From: an uncultured Eubacteriales bacterium
GTDB lineage: Bacteria > Bacillota > Clostridia > Oscillospirales > CAG-272
Length of the DNA: 64,000 nucleotides
NCBI GenBank assembly: GCA_900549725.1
Contig: URPL01000001.1
Coordinates: 78,765 to 142,764 of the forward strand
Reading direction: 5' to 3'
Below the pieces are notes generated by a model. It was not told the origin of the DNA, made no database searches, and was given only the letters and a program-made list of their open reading frames with translations. This document shows positions 8,465 through 16,343 of the stretch, in pieces. Within the stretch, counting starts at the first letter, position 1, and every line of letters starts with the position of its first letter. Position numbers and translations under genes: made by a program.

Positions 8465-8572
8465 ATGGACGCAGGAGGCAGTAGGAGCCAAGGCGCACCG
8501 GGGCGACGGCAATGGCAGCGCTTTGCGGGCGGACGCATGTGTTTGTTCCGTTTGCAAAGAAGCATGCCATAA
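8465..8572 (+). CDS. Possible leader peptide upstream of mgtE
   Basis: A 35-codon frame with AGAGGTG at 8452-8458 and ATG at 8465. It ends at 8572, seven bases before the terminator stem. It begins MDAGGSRSQG and is rich in Gly, Arg and Ser; no run of a single regulatory amino acid is seen. A ribosome at its stop would cover the 5' arm of the terminator, which would fit translation-coupled attenuation, but the frame could equally be chance within a structured RNA. Confidence 0.25.
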   Translation: MDAGGSRSQGAPGRRQWQRFAGGRMCLFRLQRSMP

Positions 8573-8578
8573 CCTTTG

Positions 8579-8621
8579 CCCGCCGTTTTGTGTCAATTTC
8601 AGGACATGCGGCGGGGTTTTT
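8579..8621 (+). terminator. Leader terminator upstream of mgtE
   Basis: CCCGCCG (8579-8585) pairs with CGGCGGG (8609-8615), the inner TGTC/GACA extends the helix, and TTTTT follows at 8617-8621. It lies between the promoter and the mgtE start, so it must be bypassed for mgtE expression. Confidence 0.75.
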
Positions 8622-8694
8622 GTACCCTTTTGCATGGCCCTATCCGAAAAACTGAGCGGCTTTGCCGCAAAAGAGCGAGAAGGGGGTCAAAGCG

Positions 8695-10062
8695 ATGGCA
8701 GAAGAAAAAATCGACGCGCTGCTTGAACTTTTGAAGCAGCGGAAATTCACACAGGTATATGACGAGCTCAAGGAAATGCGGCCGGAGGATATTGCGCCGC
8801 TGTTTGAGCAGATCGATATGCAGGACGCGGTGAAGCTGTTTCGGCTTTTGCCGAAAAGCCTTGCGGCGGATACCTTTGTGGAAATGGACAGCGAGCATCA
8901 GCAAAAGCTGATCGAGGCGTTCAGCGATACCGAGCTTAAAGCGATGCTGGATGAGATGTATGTCGACGATACGGTTGATATCATTGAGGAAATGCCGGCA
9001 AATGTCGTGCGCAGGATTCTGCGGCAATCGGACGCGCAGACGCGCAAAAACATCAACGAAATTCTGAATTACCCGAGCGACAGCGCGGGAAGCATCATGA
9101 CGGTGGAATATGTGGATCTGCACCGCGGCATGACGGTTTCCAAAGCGCTGGACCACATTAAAAAAACCGGGCTTGACAAGGAAACGGTCTATACCTGCTA
9201 TGTTATTGACCGGGACAGACACCTTGAGGGCATTGTCACGGTGCTGCAGATGCTGCTTGCCGACTGGAACGAGCCTGTTGAAAATCTGATGGATACCAAT
9301 GTGATCTCCATTAACACGCTGCAGGACCGGGAGGAAGCCGCCAATATGCTGAACAAATACGGCTTTATGGCGCTGCCCGTGGTGGACAATGAAAACCGCC
9401 TGGTCGGTATCGTAACCTTCGATGACGCAATCGACGTTTTGACGGAAGAGGCGACAGAGGATATCGAAAAAATGGCGGCTATCGTGCCGAGCGATAAGCC
9501 CTATCTCAAAACGAGCGTATTTGAAATTTTCCGCAAGAGAATTCCGTGGCTTTTGCTGCTCATGATCTCCGCGACCTTTACGGGCAGCATCATTGCATCG
9601 TTTGAGGATCGGCTTGCCGTATGCACGGCGCTTGTTTCCTTTATCCCCATGCTGATGGATACCGGCGGAAACGCGGGCGGGCAGACCTCCGTGACGATTA
9701 TCCGCGGGCTGGCGCTCGGCGAAATCACCTTCCCGGATTTTTTCAGGGTGCTCTGGCGTGAGCTGCGCGTGGCGCTTTTGTGCGGCGTGACGCTGGCGGT
9801 ATGCAATTTCGGCAAGATTCTTCTTGTTGACCGCATGCTGATGCACAATGTGGGTATTACGCTGCTGGTGGATCTTTGCATTTGTCTGACGCTGGTTTGC
9901 GCGGTGCTGCTTGCAAAATTGGTGGGCTGCATTTTGCCCATGGCGGCAAAAAAGGTCGGCTTTGACCCCGCCGTGATGGCGTCTCCGTTTATCACGACCA
10001 TTGTCGATGCGTTGACGCTGCTGGTCTATTTCGGGCTGGCGCAATGGCTGCTGCACATATAA
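8695..10062 (+). CDS. mgtE: Magnesium transporter MgtE
   Basis: A 455-residue Mg2+ channel/transporter of the cytoplasmic membrane. The order is an N-terminal superhelical domain (residues 1-~130), two CBS domains (~135-255, including the VDNENRLVGIVTFDDAID strand), a connecting helix, and five membrane helices. The pore signature MDTGGNAGGQT lies near residue 320. In this family the cytoplasmic domains close the pore when Mg2+ is high. ATG at 8695 has AAGGGGG upstream; the 11-residue extension upstream has no SD. It is preceded by a promoter-leader-terminator unit (8400-8622), so transcription is probably conditional on an RNA switch, and it is followed by its own terminator. Confidence 0.93.
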   Translation: MAEEKIDALLELLKQRKFTQVYDELKEMRPEDIAPLFEQIDMQDAVKLFRLLPKSLAADTFVEMDSEHQQKLIEAFSDTELKAMLDEMYVDDTVDIIEEMPANVVRRILRQSDAQTRKNINEILNYPSDSAGSIMTVEYVDLHRGMTVSKALDHIKKTGLDKETVYTCYVIDRDRHLEGIVTVLQMLLADWNEPVENLMDTNVISINTLQDREEAANMLNKYGFMALPVVDNENRLVGIVTFDDAIDVLTEEATEDIEKMAAIVPSDKPYLKTSVFEIFRKRIPWLLLLMISATFTGSIIASFEDRLAVCTALVSFIPMLMDTGGNAGGQTSVTIIRGLALGEITFPDFFRVLWRELRVALLCGVTLAVCNFGKILLVDRMLMHNVGITLLVDLCICLTLVCAVLLAKLVGCILPMAAKKVGFDPAVMASPFITTIVDALTLLVYFGLAQWLLHI

Positions 10063-10074
10063 AAAGCATTTTTG

Positions 10075-10118
10075 AGGCGTTTCCCCCTTTTGCAAGGGAC
10101 GGAAGCGCCTTGTTTTTT
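10075..10118 (+). terminator. Intrinsic terminator of mgtE
   Basis: AGGCGTTTCC (10075-10084) pairs with GGAAGCGCCT (10101-10110) and is followed by TGTTTTTT to 10118. Confidence 0.75.
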
Positions 10119-10236
10119 GATTTTTGATTGTATTTTTCGCTTTTCTTTAGGATAGCTTTAGCTTTGCGGGTATGCTGTAAGACAGAAGGAGAAAGCAGAG
10201 CTTTCCGAAAAATCGGCAGAAAGCGGGGAACAAGCA

Positions 10237-12069
10237 ATGAAAAAACAAATAAAAATCATGCAAAAAGCAACGAGCCTTGTGCTTTGCGGGCTGCTTTGCC
10301 CAGCTGCCATGCTCGGCAGCTGCGCTCAAAAAACAGAACAGGAGCAGACGGATTTTGCATACAGCGGCACACGCATTGTCGGGCAGGTGACAAAAATAGA
10401 GGATAAAACCGTTACCCTGACCTTGGGCGAACTGACGGAAAGCGCGGCACCGGACACAGAGCAGGGCGCAAAGCCCGACGGGCAGGCGCCGGGGGATGAA
10501 AACGGGCAGCCGCCCGAGAAGCCGGACGGCGGGAGCGAAAGCGCGTCGGACGGAGAAGCCCAAAGCGACGAAAACGGGCAGCCGCCCGAGAAGCCGGACG
10601 GCGGGAGCGAAAACGCGCCGGGCGGGGAAGCTCCGAGCGGCGAAAACGGACAGCCGCCGGAAAAACCGGACGGCGCTGCGGGCACGCAAAGCTTTACCGC
10701 GGGGCAGGACAGCGTGACGGTGGGGCTGGGGGATGCTGCAGTTACGAAAAACGGCAGCAGCGTAACGGCGGATGCCATTGCCGTTGGCGATATTCTGCAG
10801 ATCGAATTTGATGCAAGCGGCGCGACAAAGACCGTGACGATTCTTTCTCTCGGTGCGGCATCGGGCGGCGGCGCGGCGGCGCAGGGAGACAGCGCAAATA
10901 CGATTACCGAGGACGGCACCTATACCGATACGGTATATGCCTCAAGCGGCGATGATGAAAACGCGCTGCGTATTGACGGGGCAACGGTGACGCTTTCCGG
11001 CGTGACTGTCGAAAAGAATGCAGGTGCGACCTCCAACACCGAAAACGGCGATTTTTACGGTGTGAACGCGGCGCTGCTCGCAACGGGCGGCGCAACGCTC
11101 ACCCTGAAAAACGCAACGGTTACTTCCTCGGCACAAAACGGAAACGGCGTATTCAGCTACGGCAGCGGCACGACGGTGAATGTCAGCGACAGCACCATTA
11201 CGACAACCGCCGACAATTCCGGCGGCATTCAGACGACGGGCGGCGGCACGACGAATGCAGAAAATCTGACGGTGACGACGGGCGGAAATTCTTCCGCGGC
11301 AATCCGCTCCGACCGCGGCGGCGGAACGGTGAATGTAAGCGGCGGCAGCTATGTATCAAACGGATATAACTCCCCGACGGTGTATTCCACGGCGCAAATT
11401 TCCGTGAAAAACGCGACGCTCACTGCGAACAATTCCGAGTCGCTTGTGATTGAGGGAGAGAATTCCATTGCACTTGAAAACTGCACGGTCAGCGGCAATA
11501 TGAGCGACGACAAGGGCACAAGCTCCGATGAAAATGTGCACAATGTGATGATTTATCAATCCATGTCGGGAGACGCAAAGGTCGGCACCTCCGTCTTTTC
11601 CATGAGCGGCGGCAGTCTGACAGCGAAAAACGGCGATCAGTTTTATATCACAAACACCCGTTGTGAGCTGACGCTTTGCGGCGTGCGCCTGACCAGTGAG
11701 GATGTGGACGGCGTGCTGCTGCGCGTTGCCGGCAATTCCGCATCGCACGGATGGGGCACGGCGGGGCAAAACGGCGCGCAGGTTATCTTTATCGCGGACG
11801 GGCAGACGCTTTCCGGCGATATTGTTGTGGATAGCATATCAACGCTTACCATGACTCTGAAAAACGGCAGCGATTTTACCGGCGTCGTGCAGATCATTGA
11901 AAACGCCGAGGGCGGCGCGGCTGTGGAAAACAATGTCTCGGTTACGGTGGAGCAGGGCTGCACCTGGACGCTGACGGGCGACTGCACGCTGACGAGCCTT
12001 GAAAACAACGGTACGATCAATTTCGGCGGCTATACCATAACCCTGGCGGACGGCACGGTGCTGCGCTGA
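10237..12069 (+). CDS. Surface lipoprotein with tandem repeats and beta-helix domain
   Basis: A 610-residue secreted lipoprotein. A type II signal peptide ends in the lipobox LGSC, with Cys29 as the lipidation site. A short domain with GQVTKIEDKTVTLTLG follows. Next are two near-identical 24-residue repeats and a third partial copy (residues ~87-148), each beginning ENGQPPEKPDG. The rest is a Thr/Asn/Gly-rich region built of repeated short strands with GG turns (for example TVNVSGGSYVSNG), as in right-handed beta-helix adhesins or polysaccharide-binding proteins. There are no recognisable catalytic residues. I see no clear promoter or SD. The next gene begins 46 bases later and shares the Pro/Gly/Glu-rich linker style, so the two probably work together at the cell surface. 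Confidence 0.65.
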   Translation: MKKQIKIMQKATSLVLCGLLCPAAMLGSCAQKTEQEQTDFAYSGTRIVGQVTKIEDKTVTLTLGELTESAAPDTEQGAKPDGQAPGDENGQPPEKPDGGSESASDGEAQSDENGQPPEKPDGGSENAPGGEAPSGENGQPPEKPDGAAGTQSFTAGQDSVTVGLGDAAVTKNGSSVTADAIAVGDILQIEFDASGATKTVTILSLGAASGGGAAAQGDSANTITEDGTYTDTVYASSGDDENALRIDGATVTLSGVTVEKNAGATSNTENGDFYGVNAALLATGGATLTLKNATVTSSAQNGNGVFSYGSGTTVNVSDSTITTTADNSGGIQTTGGGTTNAENLTVTTGGNSSAAIRSDRGGGTVNVSGGSYVSNGYNSPTVYSTAQISVKNATLTANNSESLVIEGENSIALENCTVSGNMSDDKGTSSDENVHNVMIYQSMSGDAKVGTSVFSMSGGSLTAKNGDQFYITNTRCELTLCGVRLTSEDVDGVLLRVAGNSASHGWGTAGQNGAQVIFIADGQTLSGDIVVDSISTLTMTLKNGSDFTGVVQIIENAEGGAAVENNVSVTVEQGCTWTLTGDCTLTSLENNGTINFGGYTITLADGTVLR

Positions 12070-12115
12070 GAAAACGGCAGCCGACTCATGAAAAAGGAAG
12101 AAAGGAAGAAATGCC

Positions 12116-13894
12116 ATGAAACAAACGAATTGGAAACAACGCGCCCTTGCAGGGCTGCTTGCCCTTGTGCTGTGCTTCGCGTTTGCACCGCTTTCCTCAT
12201 TTGCGGCAGAGGAATATGATACGCAGGGCGCAACCGTGTTCCTGTTTTCGGACGGCGGAATTTCGGTGAACAAGGGAAACTATGAGGGATATCAAATCAG
12301 CGGCACGGCGCTCACAATCAGCGAAGGCGGCACCTATGTGCTAAGCGGCAGCTGCGCGGATGGCTCGGTGACGGTGAAGAAGGGAACAAAGGGTGTGACG
12401 CTTGTGCTTGAGGGCATTTCTCTGACAAGCGCCGACACGGCCCCCCTGTGCTTCAATAAATCAACCGAGGTGACGGTGGTGGTTGCCTCGGGTACGCAGA
12501 ACACCCTTTCGGACAGCGAAAAGAACAACGACGATACCTATCCGGAAAATGAAAGGGCGGAAAACGCCGTGCTCAAATGCAAGGATGGATCAGCGGTCAC
12601 CCTTTGCGGCGGCGGAGCGCTGAGCCTGAGTGCAAACGGGAAAAACGGGATCAAATCCGGCGCATCGACGGAGGAAGAGGGGGAAGCCTCCCTGACGATT
12701 CGGCAGCTCACACTCAATATCACGGCGCAGGTGAACGATGCGATCAATGCGGAGCAGCTGCTGCAGATAGAAAGCGGCACGCTGAACATTACCGCTGCGG
12801 ATGATGCCATACACTGCGACCGGGTGATGCAGATCGGCGCAAAGGAAACGGCAGGCCCGACGATCAACATCACGCAATGCTATGAGGGGCTGGAGGCGGC
12901 AGAGCTGAATATTCTTTCCGGCAAAATTTCCGTCGTCTCTACCGACGATTGTCTCAATGCCGCGAATTCCGATCTTTCGGACTATGCCTTTTCCATGCAT
13001 ATCTCGGGCGGTACGATCACGGCATATTCTTCCGACGGGGACGGCTTTGATTCCAACGGCACATTGACGATTTCCGGCGGAGCGGTTACGGTGTTTACGG
13101 CGAATACGGCGGATAACGAGCCGTTGGATGCGGACGGAGCGATTACCATCAGCGGCGGCGTGGTGCTTGCGGCGGGCGGCAGCAGCGGCATGGGCACGCA
13201 GCTTGCGGCAGAGCAGCCCTGTGTTATTTTCGGCAGCTCTTTCGGCGGATTTTCCGGTATGACGGGCGGACAAATGCCCACCGGCACGGCGCCAAACGGC
13301 GAGGCGCCGAGCGGCGGCGCGCAGCCTCCGCAGATGCCGGAGGGTTCAGGCGGCGAAAGCGATCAACAGCCGCCGCAAATGCCAAGCGGAGAAAACGGCA
13401 CGGAGCAAAGCGGGAAAGAGAATAACAGTGCAAAGCGCCAAGACATGCCGGGCGGGCAAGGCGGACAGACCTTCGGCGGCAGCACGCTTGTGCAAAAGGG
13501 CGAAACGCTCAGCATTGCGGATGCCTCCGGAGATACTTTATGCAGCACAGAGGCGCCATGCAATGTGAGCTATGTGCTTTTCAGCGCCGCGGCGCTGAAT
13601 GAGCAGGAAAGCTATACGCTGAGTGCAAACGGGACCTCCGCCGCACAGGCGCAGGCGCAAAGCGGCTCGATTTCCGACGGCGCGGGGCAGGGCGCCCGCC
13701 CGGGCGGGCAGCCGGGCGGCATGGAAAATTCCGGGCAAAGCGATTCCGGCAACGCGGAGTCCACAGAGCAAGCGGGGAGCAAGGCGCTTGATTTTCGGCG
13801 CACCTGGTGGCTATTTGCGCTGTGTATTCTCGGCGGCGCGGCGGTTGCATCTCTTTGCACCGTTTTGATTTTGAAAAAGAAAGCGGCAAAATAA
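12116..13894 (+). CDS. DUF4353 carbohydrate-binding-type surface protein
   Basis: 592 residues: signal peptide (cleavage likely after SSFA, residue ~33), an N-terminal DUF4353 region annotated elsewhere as carbohydrate-binding (TVFLFSDGGISV, then TISEGGTYVLSG and ENAVLKCKDGSAVTL), a long flexible linker rich in Gly, Pro, Gln and Glu (residues ~380-450), a second small domain, a further Gln/Gly/Ser tail and a C-terminal membrane helix (WWLFALCILGG, residues ~565-585) ending KKKAAK. It is therefore anchored at the membrane with the binding region outside. The start ATG at 12116 follows AAAGGAAG. It is cotranscribed with the upstream beta-helix lipoprotein and followed by a terminator. The ligand is unknown. 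Confidence 0.75.
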   Translation: MKQTNWKQRALAGLLALVLCFAFAPLSSFAAEEYDTQGATVFLFSDGGISVNKGNYEGYQISGTALTISEGGTYVLSGSCADGSVTVKKGTKGVTLVLEGISLTSADTAPLCFNKSTEVTVVVASGTQNTLSDSEKNNDDTYPENERAENAVLKCKDGSAVTLCGGGALSLSANGKNGIKSGASTEEEGEASLTIRQLTLNITAQVNDAINAEQLLQIESGTLNITAADDAIHCDRVMQIGAKETAGPTINITQCYEGLEAAELNILSGKISVVSTDDCLNAANSDLSDYAFSMHISGGTITAYSSDGDGFDSNGTLTISGGAVTVFTANTADNEPLDADGAITISGGVVLAAGGSSGMGTQLAAEQPCVIFGSSFGGFSGMTGGQMPTGTAPNGEAPSGGAQPPQMPEGSGGESDQQPPQMPSGENGTEQSGKENNSAKRQDMPGGQGGQTFGGSTLVQKGETLSIADASGDTLCSTEAPCNVSYVLFSAAALNEQESYTLSANGTSAAQAQAQSGSISDGAGQGARPGGQPGGMENSGQSDSGNAESTEQAGSKALDFRRTWWLFALCILGGAAVASLCTVLILKKKAAK

Positions 13895-13903
13895 CGGCGA
13901 AAA

Positions 13904-13938
13904 GGCGATGCGCGTTCTTTGCGCATCGCCCGCCTTTT
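13904..13938 (+). terminator. Intrinsic terminator of the surface-protein pair
   Basis: GGCGATGCGC (13904-13913) pairs with GCGCATCGCC (13921-13930), followed by a T run at 13934-13938. Confidence 0.85.
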
Positions 13939-13952
13939 TGCAAAAGGACAGC

Positions 13953-13981
13953 TTTACAAGCGCCGCGGCACTTGGTATAAT
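13953..13981 (+). promoter_or_regulatory. Sigma-A promoter of the sugar isomerase-like gene
   Basis: TTTACA at 13953-13958 and perfect TATAAT at 13976-13981, 17-base spacer, 25 bases upstream of the ATG at 14006. Confidence 0.8.
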
Positions 13982-14005
13982 AAAGGTGATTGGAGGGCAA
14001 AAAGG

Positions 14006-14836
14006 ATGACGCTCGGAATCTATTATGAACACATGCTTGCGGCGGCGCGGCAGCGGGAAGCGACGCTGCCCGCGCTCTGCGCGAAGGTGCGCGCACTCGG
14101 CTATGAAGCGGTTGCGCCGCAGGCGGCGCATATTATGCGCGACGAAGGGCTTTTGCCCATGCTTTCCTCCGCGGGGCTGCAGGCGGAGGGCATCTATGAG
14201 CGCTTTTTGTTTGAAGACAAGGCACAGACGGCGCAGCAGACGGCACAGGTGCTTGCCGCAAGTGAGCGGGCGGGGGCGCGGTATCTGCTTGCGGTTTTGC
14301 CGATGCTGCGCGCCGGGGAGACAGACCGAAACGGCGCGCTCTATGCCCGCAGAAGAGATATGCTTGCAACCGGGCTTGAAACACTCTGCGCGCAGGCGGC
14401 GCAATGCGGTATCACGGTGCTTTTGGAGCCGTTTGATTCTCTTTTCTCTCCGAGCGCTCATGCGGCGGAGCTTTTGTGGTATTTTGCGCGCGTGGAAGGG
14501 CTTTTTTGCGCATTTGATACGGGCAACCCCGTTGTGTGCGGAGAAGATGCGGAAAAAATTCTGCCGACGCTTCTGCCTTATATCCGCATTGTGCATGCCA
14601 AGGACCGCGCTTTTTGCGACAACGGCATGCCCGGAAAGCAAACGGCATCGGGCAAAAAGGTCTATCCGGCTGCGGTCGGCAGGGGGGATCTGCCGCTTGC
14701 AGGCATTTTCAAAACGCTGCAGCAAAGCAGCTTTGACGGCGCGGTGTTTGCCGAACATTTCGACCATGCGGACGAAATGGGCGCAATGGAGGATTCGGCG
14801 CGGTTTTTGCGTGCGGAGCTGTTCAAAAATGCATAA
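14006..14836 (+). CDS. Sugar phosphate isomerase/epimerase-like TIM barrel
   Basis: A 276-residue protein of the xylose isomerase-like TIM-barrel superfamily (IolE/Hyi/TatD-like endonuclease IV fold). Features seen are MTLGIYYEH at the N-terminus, GITVLLEPFDSLF with the metal-binding Glu in the middle, CAFDTGNPVVCGEDA with the next metal-ligand Asp, and IVHAKDRAF with a conserved His. A closing PAAVGRGDLPL segment resembles the G-x-G-x-[IL]-[DP] motif of these epimerases. The start has TGGAGGG (13991-13997) and is closer to family length than the longer in-frame frame. It is monocistronic between its own promoter and the terminator at 14856. It may be linked in function to the sugar operon that follows, but the substrate cannot be read from the sequence. 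Confidence 0.78.
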   Translation: MTLGIYYEHMLAAARQREATLPALCAKVRALGYEAVAPQAAHIMRDEGLLPMLSSAGLQAEGIYERFLFEDKAQTAQQTAQVLAASERAGARYLLAVLPMLRAGETDRNGALYARRRDMLATGLETLCAQAAQCGITVLLEPFDSLFSPSAHAAELLWYFARVEGLFCAFDTGNPVVCGEDAEKILPTLLPYIRIVHAKDRAFCDNGMPGKQTASGKKVYPAAVGRGDLPLAGIFKTLQQSSFDGAVFAEHFDHADEMGAMEDSARFLRAELFKNA

Positions 14837-14855
14837 GCAATGCCCGGGGCGGGAA

Positions 14856-14893
14856 AACTGGCACAGTGCAAATACCGTGCCGGTTCTTTTTTT
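14856..14893 (+). terminator. Intrinsic terminator
   Basis: AACTGGCAC (14856-14864) pairs with GTGCCGGTT (14877-14885), followed by CTTTTTTT. The rest of the gap to the LacI-type gene (14894-15104) shows nothing I can name. Confidence 0.75.
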
Positions 14894-15104
14894 GCGGGAA
14901 GAAGCCGCTTGCGAAAATGATTACCCAAAAACGACCGTGATTTTTTGCGAAAAAGGGAAACGAAAAAATCAGCATGCGGCGCAAAGGAGCCGTTTTGCCG
15001 CTGCTTTTTCGCGAACCGGCACCAATTTGTTGTTATTTTGCACAAAAATGCGTGGTGCTCGCTTGTTGAATCTTACAAAATTACGAATTTCGACACAGTT
15101 CCAC

Positions 15105-15133
15105 TTGACATTTTGCACTGTATGCTGTATTCT
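15105..15133 (+). promoter_or_regulatory. Sigma-A promoter of the allose regulator gene
   Basis: Consensus TTGACA at 15105-15110 and TATTCT at 15128-15133 with a 17-base spacer. Transcription would begin near 15140, directly in front of the operator at 15145-15156. Confidence 0.8.
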
Positions 15134-15144
15134 ATACGCGTAGG

Positions 15145-15156
15145 GTAAACGATTAC
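15145..15156 (+). promoter_or_regulatory. LacI-type operator (autoregulatory site)
   Basis: GTAAACGATTAC is a near-palindrome of the LacI/CcpA type (GTAAnCGnTTAC, central CG). It lies just after the transcription start of the regulator gene, where binding would block its own promoter. A close relative, GTAAAGGTTTAC, occurs at 16262-16273 upstream of alsA. Confidence 0.65.
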
Positions 15157-15183
15157 TCAATCCAATGCATCGCGGAGAACACA

Positions 15184-16185
15184 GTGGAGCACAAAAACAT
15201 TTCCATGATGGATATTGCACGCATGTCGGGTGTATCCATTGCAACGGTATCGAGGGTCCTCAATAAGACCGGCCGTTATTCTGCCAAAACCGAGCAGAGA
15301 GTGATGGAGGTGGTGGAGCAGACCAAATATTCCATCAATCCGAATGCGCAGGGGCTTCGAACCAACCGGACCAAGACCATCGGCGTGGTGATCCCGGATA
15401 TCACCAACGAATACTTCTCTCATATCGTGCGTGCGATTGAGGCGGCAATCATGCCGTATGAATACAATGTGTTTGTGTGCGACAGCAATGAAAATGCGGT
15501 GTATGAGGATCATCACCTGGCATCCCTTGCGGCTAAGGGCGTTGACGGCATCATATACATCAGCACGCGCAAGACCGCACAGGATATTGCGGGCGATTTT
15601 TCGATTCCCGTGGTGTATATCGACCGAAGCCCCGGCGTGGACAATAACTGTGTGACCTCGGATAACCGCCAGGGTGGCTATCTTGCCACAAAGGAACTGA
15701 TTGACAAAGGCTGCAGACAGATCGTGCTGGTGCGTGATAAAAACTTTTTCTCCACGGTCAACGACCGCGTGAAAGGCTTTCTGCGGGCGCACCGCAAGGC
15801 GGGGCTGCAGGTTGACGACAGACGCATTCTTTCCTGCAATGTGGATTATGAGCAGGCGCGTGCGGCGATTACAGGGCTGATTGCGCGGCAGGTTCCCTTT
15901 GACGGTGTTTTCTGCACAACGGATATCATGGCGTTGGGAGTTTTGCGCGGGTTGCTGGAAAATGGGCTGCGCGTGCCGCAGGATGTGAAGCTTTGCGGCT
16001 TTGACGGCATCACACATACCAAAATTTCGCACCCGTCGATTACCACGGTGGTGCAGGATACAAAGGTGCTGGGCGAGCAGGCTGTGAAACTGCTCATGGA
16101 GCTGATTGAAAATCCGCAGGCGAAGAATAAGGAATATCAGATTCCCGTTACGCTGGAGGAGAGAGAAAGTACGGCGACGCAGTAA
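15184..16185 (+). CDS. LacI-family regulator of the D-allose operon
   Basis: A 333-residue LacI/GalR repressor. The N-terminal helix-turn-helix reads MMDIARMSGVSIATVSRVLN, followed by the hinge region (INPNAQGLRTNRTKTIGVV) and a periplasmic-binding-protein-like effector domain (IPDITNEYFSHIV, VDGIIYIS, DGVFCTTDIMALG). The start is GTG at 15184 with GGAG at 15173-15176. A LacI-type operator lies between its promoter and start codon, and a second one precedes alsA, so it probably represses itself and the transporter operon until a sugar, most likely D-allose or its phosphate, binds. Enterobacterial allose operons use an unrelated RpiR-type AlsR, so the control has been replaced here. Confidence 0.88.
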   Translation: MEHKNISMMDIARMSGVSIATVSRVLNKTGRYSAKTEQRVMEVVEQTKYSINPNAQGLRTNRTKTIGVVIPDITNEYFSHIVRAIEAAIMPYEYNVFVCDSNENAVYEDHHLASLAAKGVDGIIYISTRKTAQDIAGDFSIPVVYIDRSPGVDNNCVTSDNRQGGYLATKELIDKGCRQIVLVRDKNFFSTVNDRVKGFLRAHRKAGLQVDDRRILSCNVDYEQARAAITGLIARQVPFDGVFCTTDIMALGVLRGLLENGLRVPQDVKLCGFDGITHTKISHPSITTVVQDTKVLGEQAVKLLMELIENPQAKNKEYQIPVTLEERESTATQ

Positions 16186-16215
16186 AACATCACCAAAAAA
16201 ACAAAAAAGAAAACC

Positions 16216-16251
16216 GGGAGAGCAGATCAAAAAGAGTCTCCCATCTTTTTT
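16216..16251 (+). terminator. Short hairpin with T run after the regulator gene
   Basis: GGGAGA (16216-16221) pairs with TCTCCC (16237-16242), with T at 16246-16251. The stem is short, so it may only reduce read-through into alsA. Confidence 0.45.
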
Positions 16252-16261
16252 CGACAAAAAT

Positions 16262-16273
16262 GTAAAGGTTTAC
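16262..16273 (+). promoter_or_regulatory. LacI-type operator upstream of alsA
   Basis: GTAAAGGTTTAC, with the same GTAA/TTAC half-sites and 12-base length as the operator at 15145-15156. It lies 71 bases before the alsA start. I see no clear -35/-10 pair around it, so its promoter is unresolved. Confidence 0.6.
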
Positions 16274-16343
16274 CCAAACAATCGACAAAAAACAGCATAG
16301 CAAAAACAGAGCCGGGAAAACGGCTTTGAAGGAAGGAGAACCA

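Larger units (their letters stand above)
8435..8622 (+). promoter_or_regulatory. Bistable attenuator-type 5' leader of mgtE
   Basis: Two mutually exclusive structures are visible. Hairpin A pairs 8521-8533 (CTTTGCGGGCGGA) with 8547-8559, 13 pairs including three G-U, extended by ATGGCA/TGCCAT (8512-8517/8565-8570). An intrinsic terminator follows: CCCGCCG (8579-8585) with CGGCGGG (8609-8615), an inner TGTC/GACA stem, and T at 8617-8621. Alternatively, 8525-8533 can pair with 8575-8583 over 9 bases. That would consume the 5' arm of the terminator and act as an antiterminator. This is the layout of a riboswitch or leader-peptide attenuator. The M-box magnesium aptamer consensus (GUUAGGUGAGGCUCC and so on) is not recognisable by eye, so the sensor is unidentified. 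Confidence 0.6.

Noticed and set aside
8435..8695. M-box (ykoK) magnesium riboswitch upstream of mgtE
   Set aside because: Expected from the gene, but the conserved blocks (GUUAGGUGAGGCUCC, GCCCA, AAUGGGU, AGUGCUAAA) cannot be found by eye. Recorded instead as an unidentified leader.
10495..10680. CRISPR-like repeats
   Set aside because: The repeats are in-frame protein repeats of 72 bases without spacers; no cas genes exist in the window.
14025..15143. 372-codon plus-strand frame overlapping the isomerase-like gene
   Set aside because: Arg/Cys/Ser-rich frame-shifted shadow of the TIM-barrel gene, running through a terminator.
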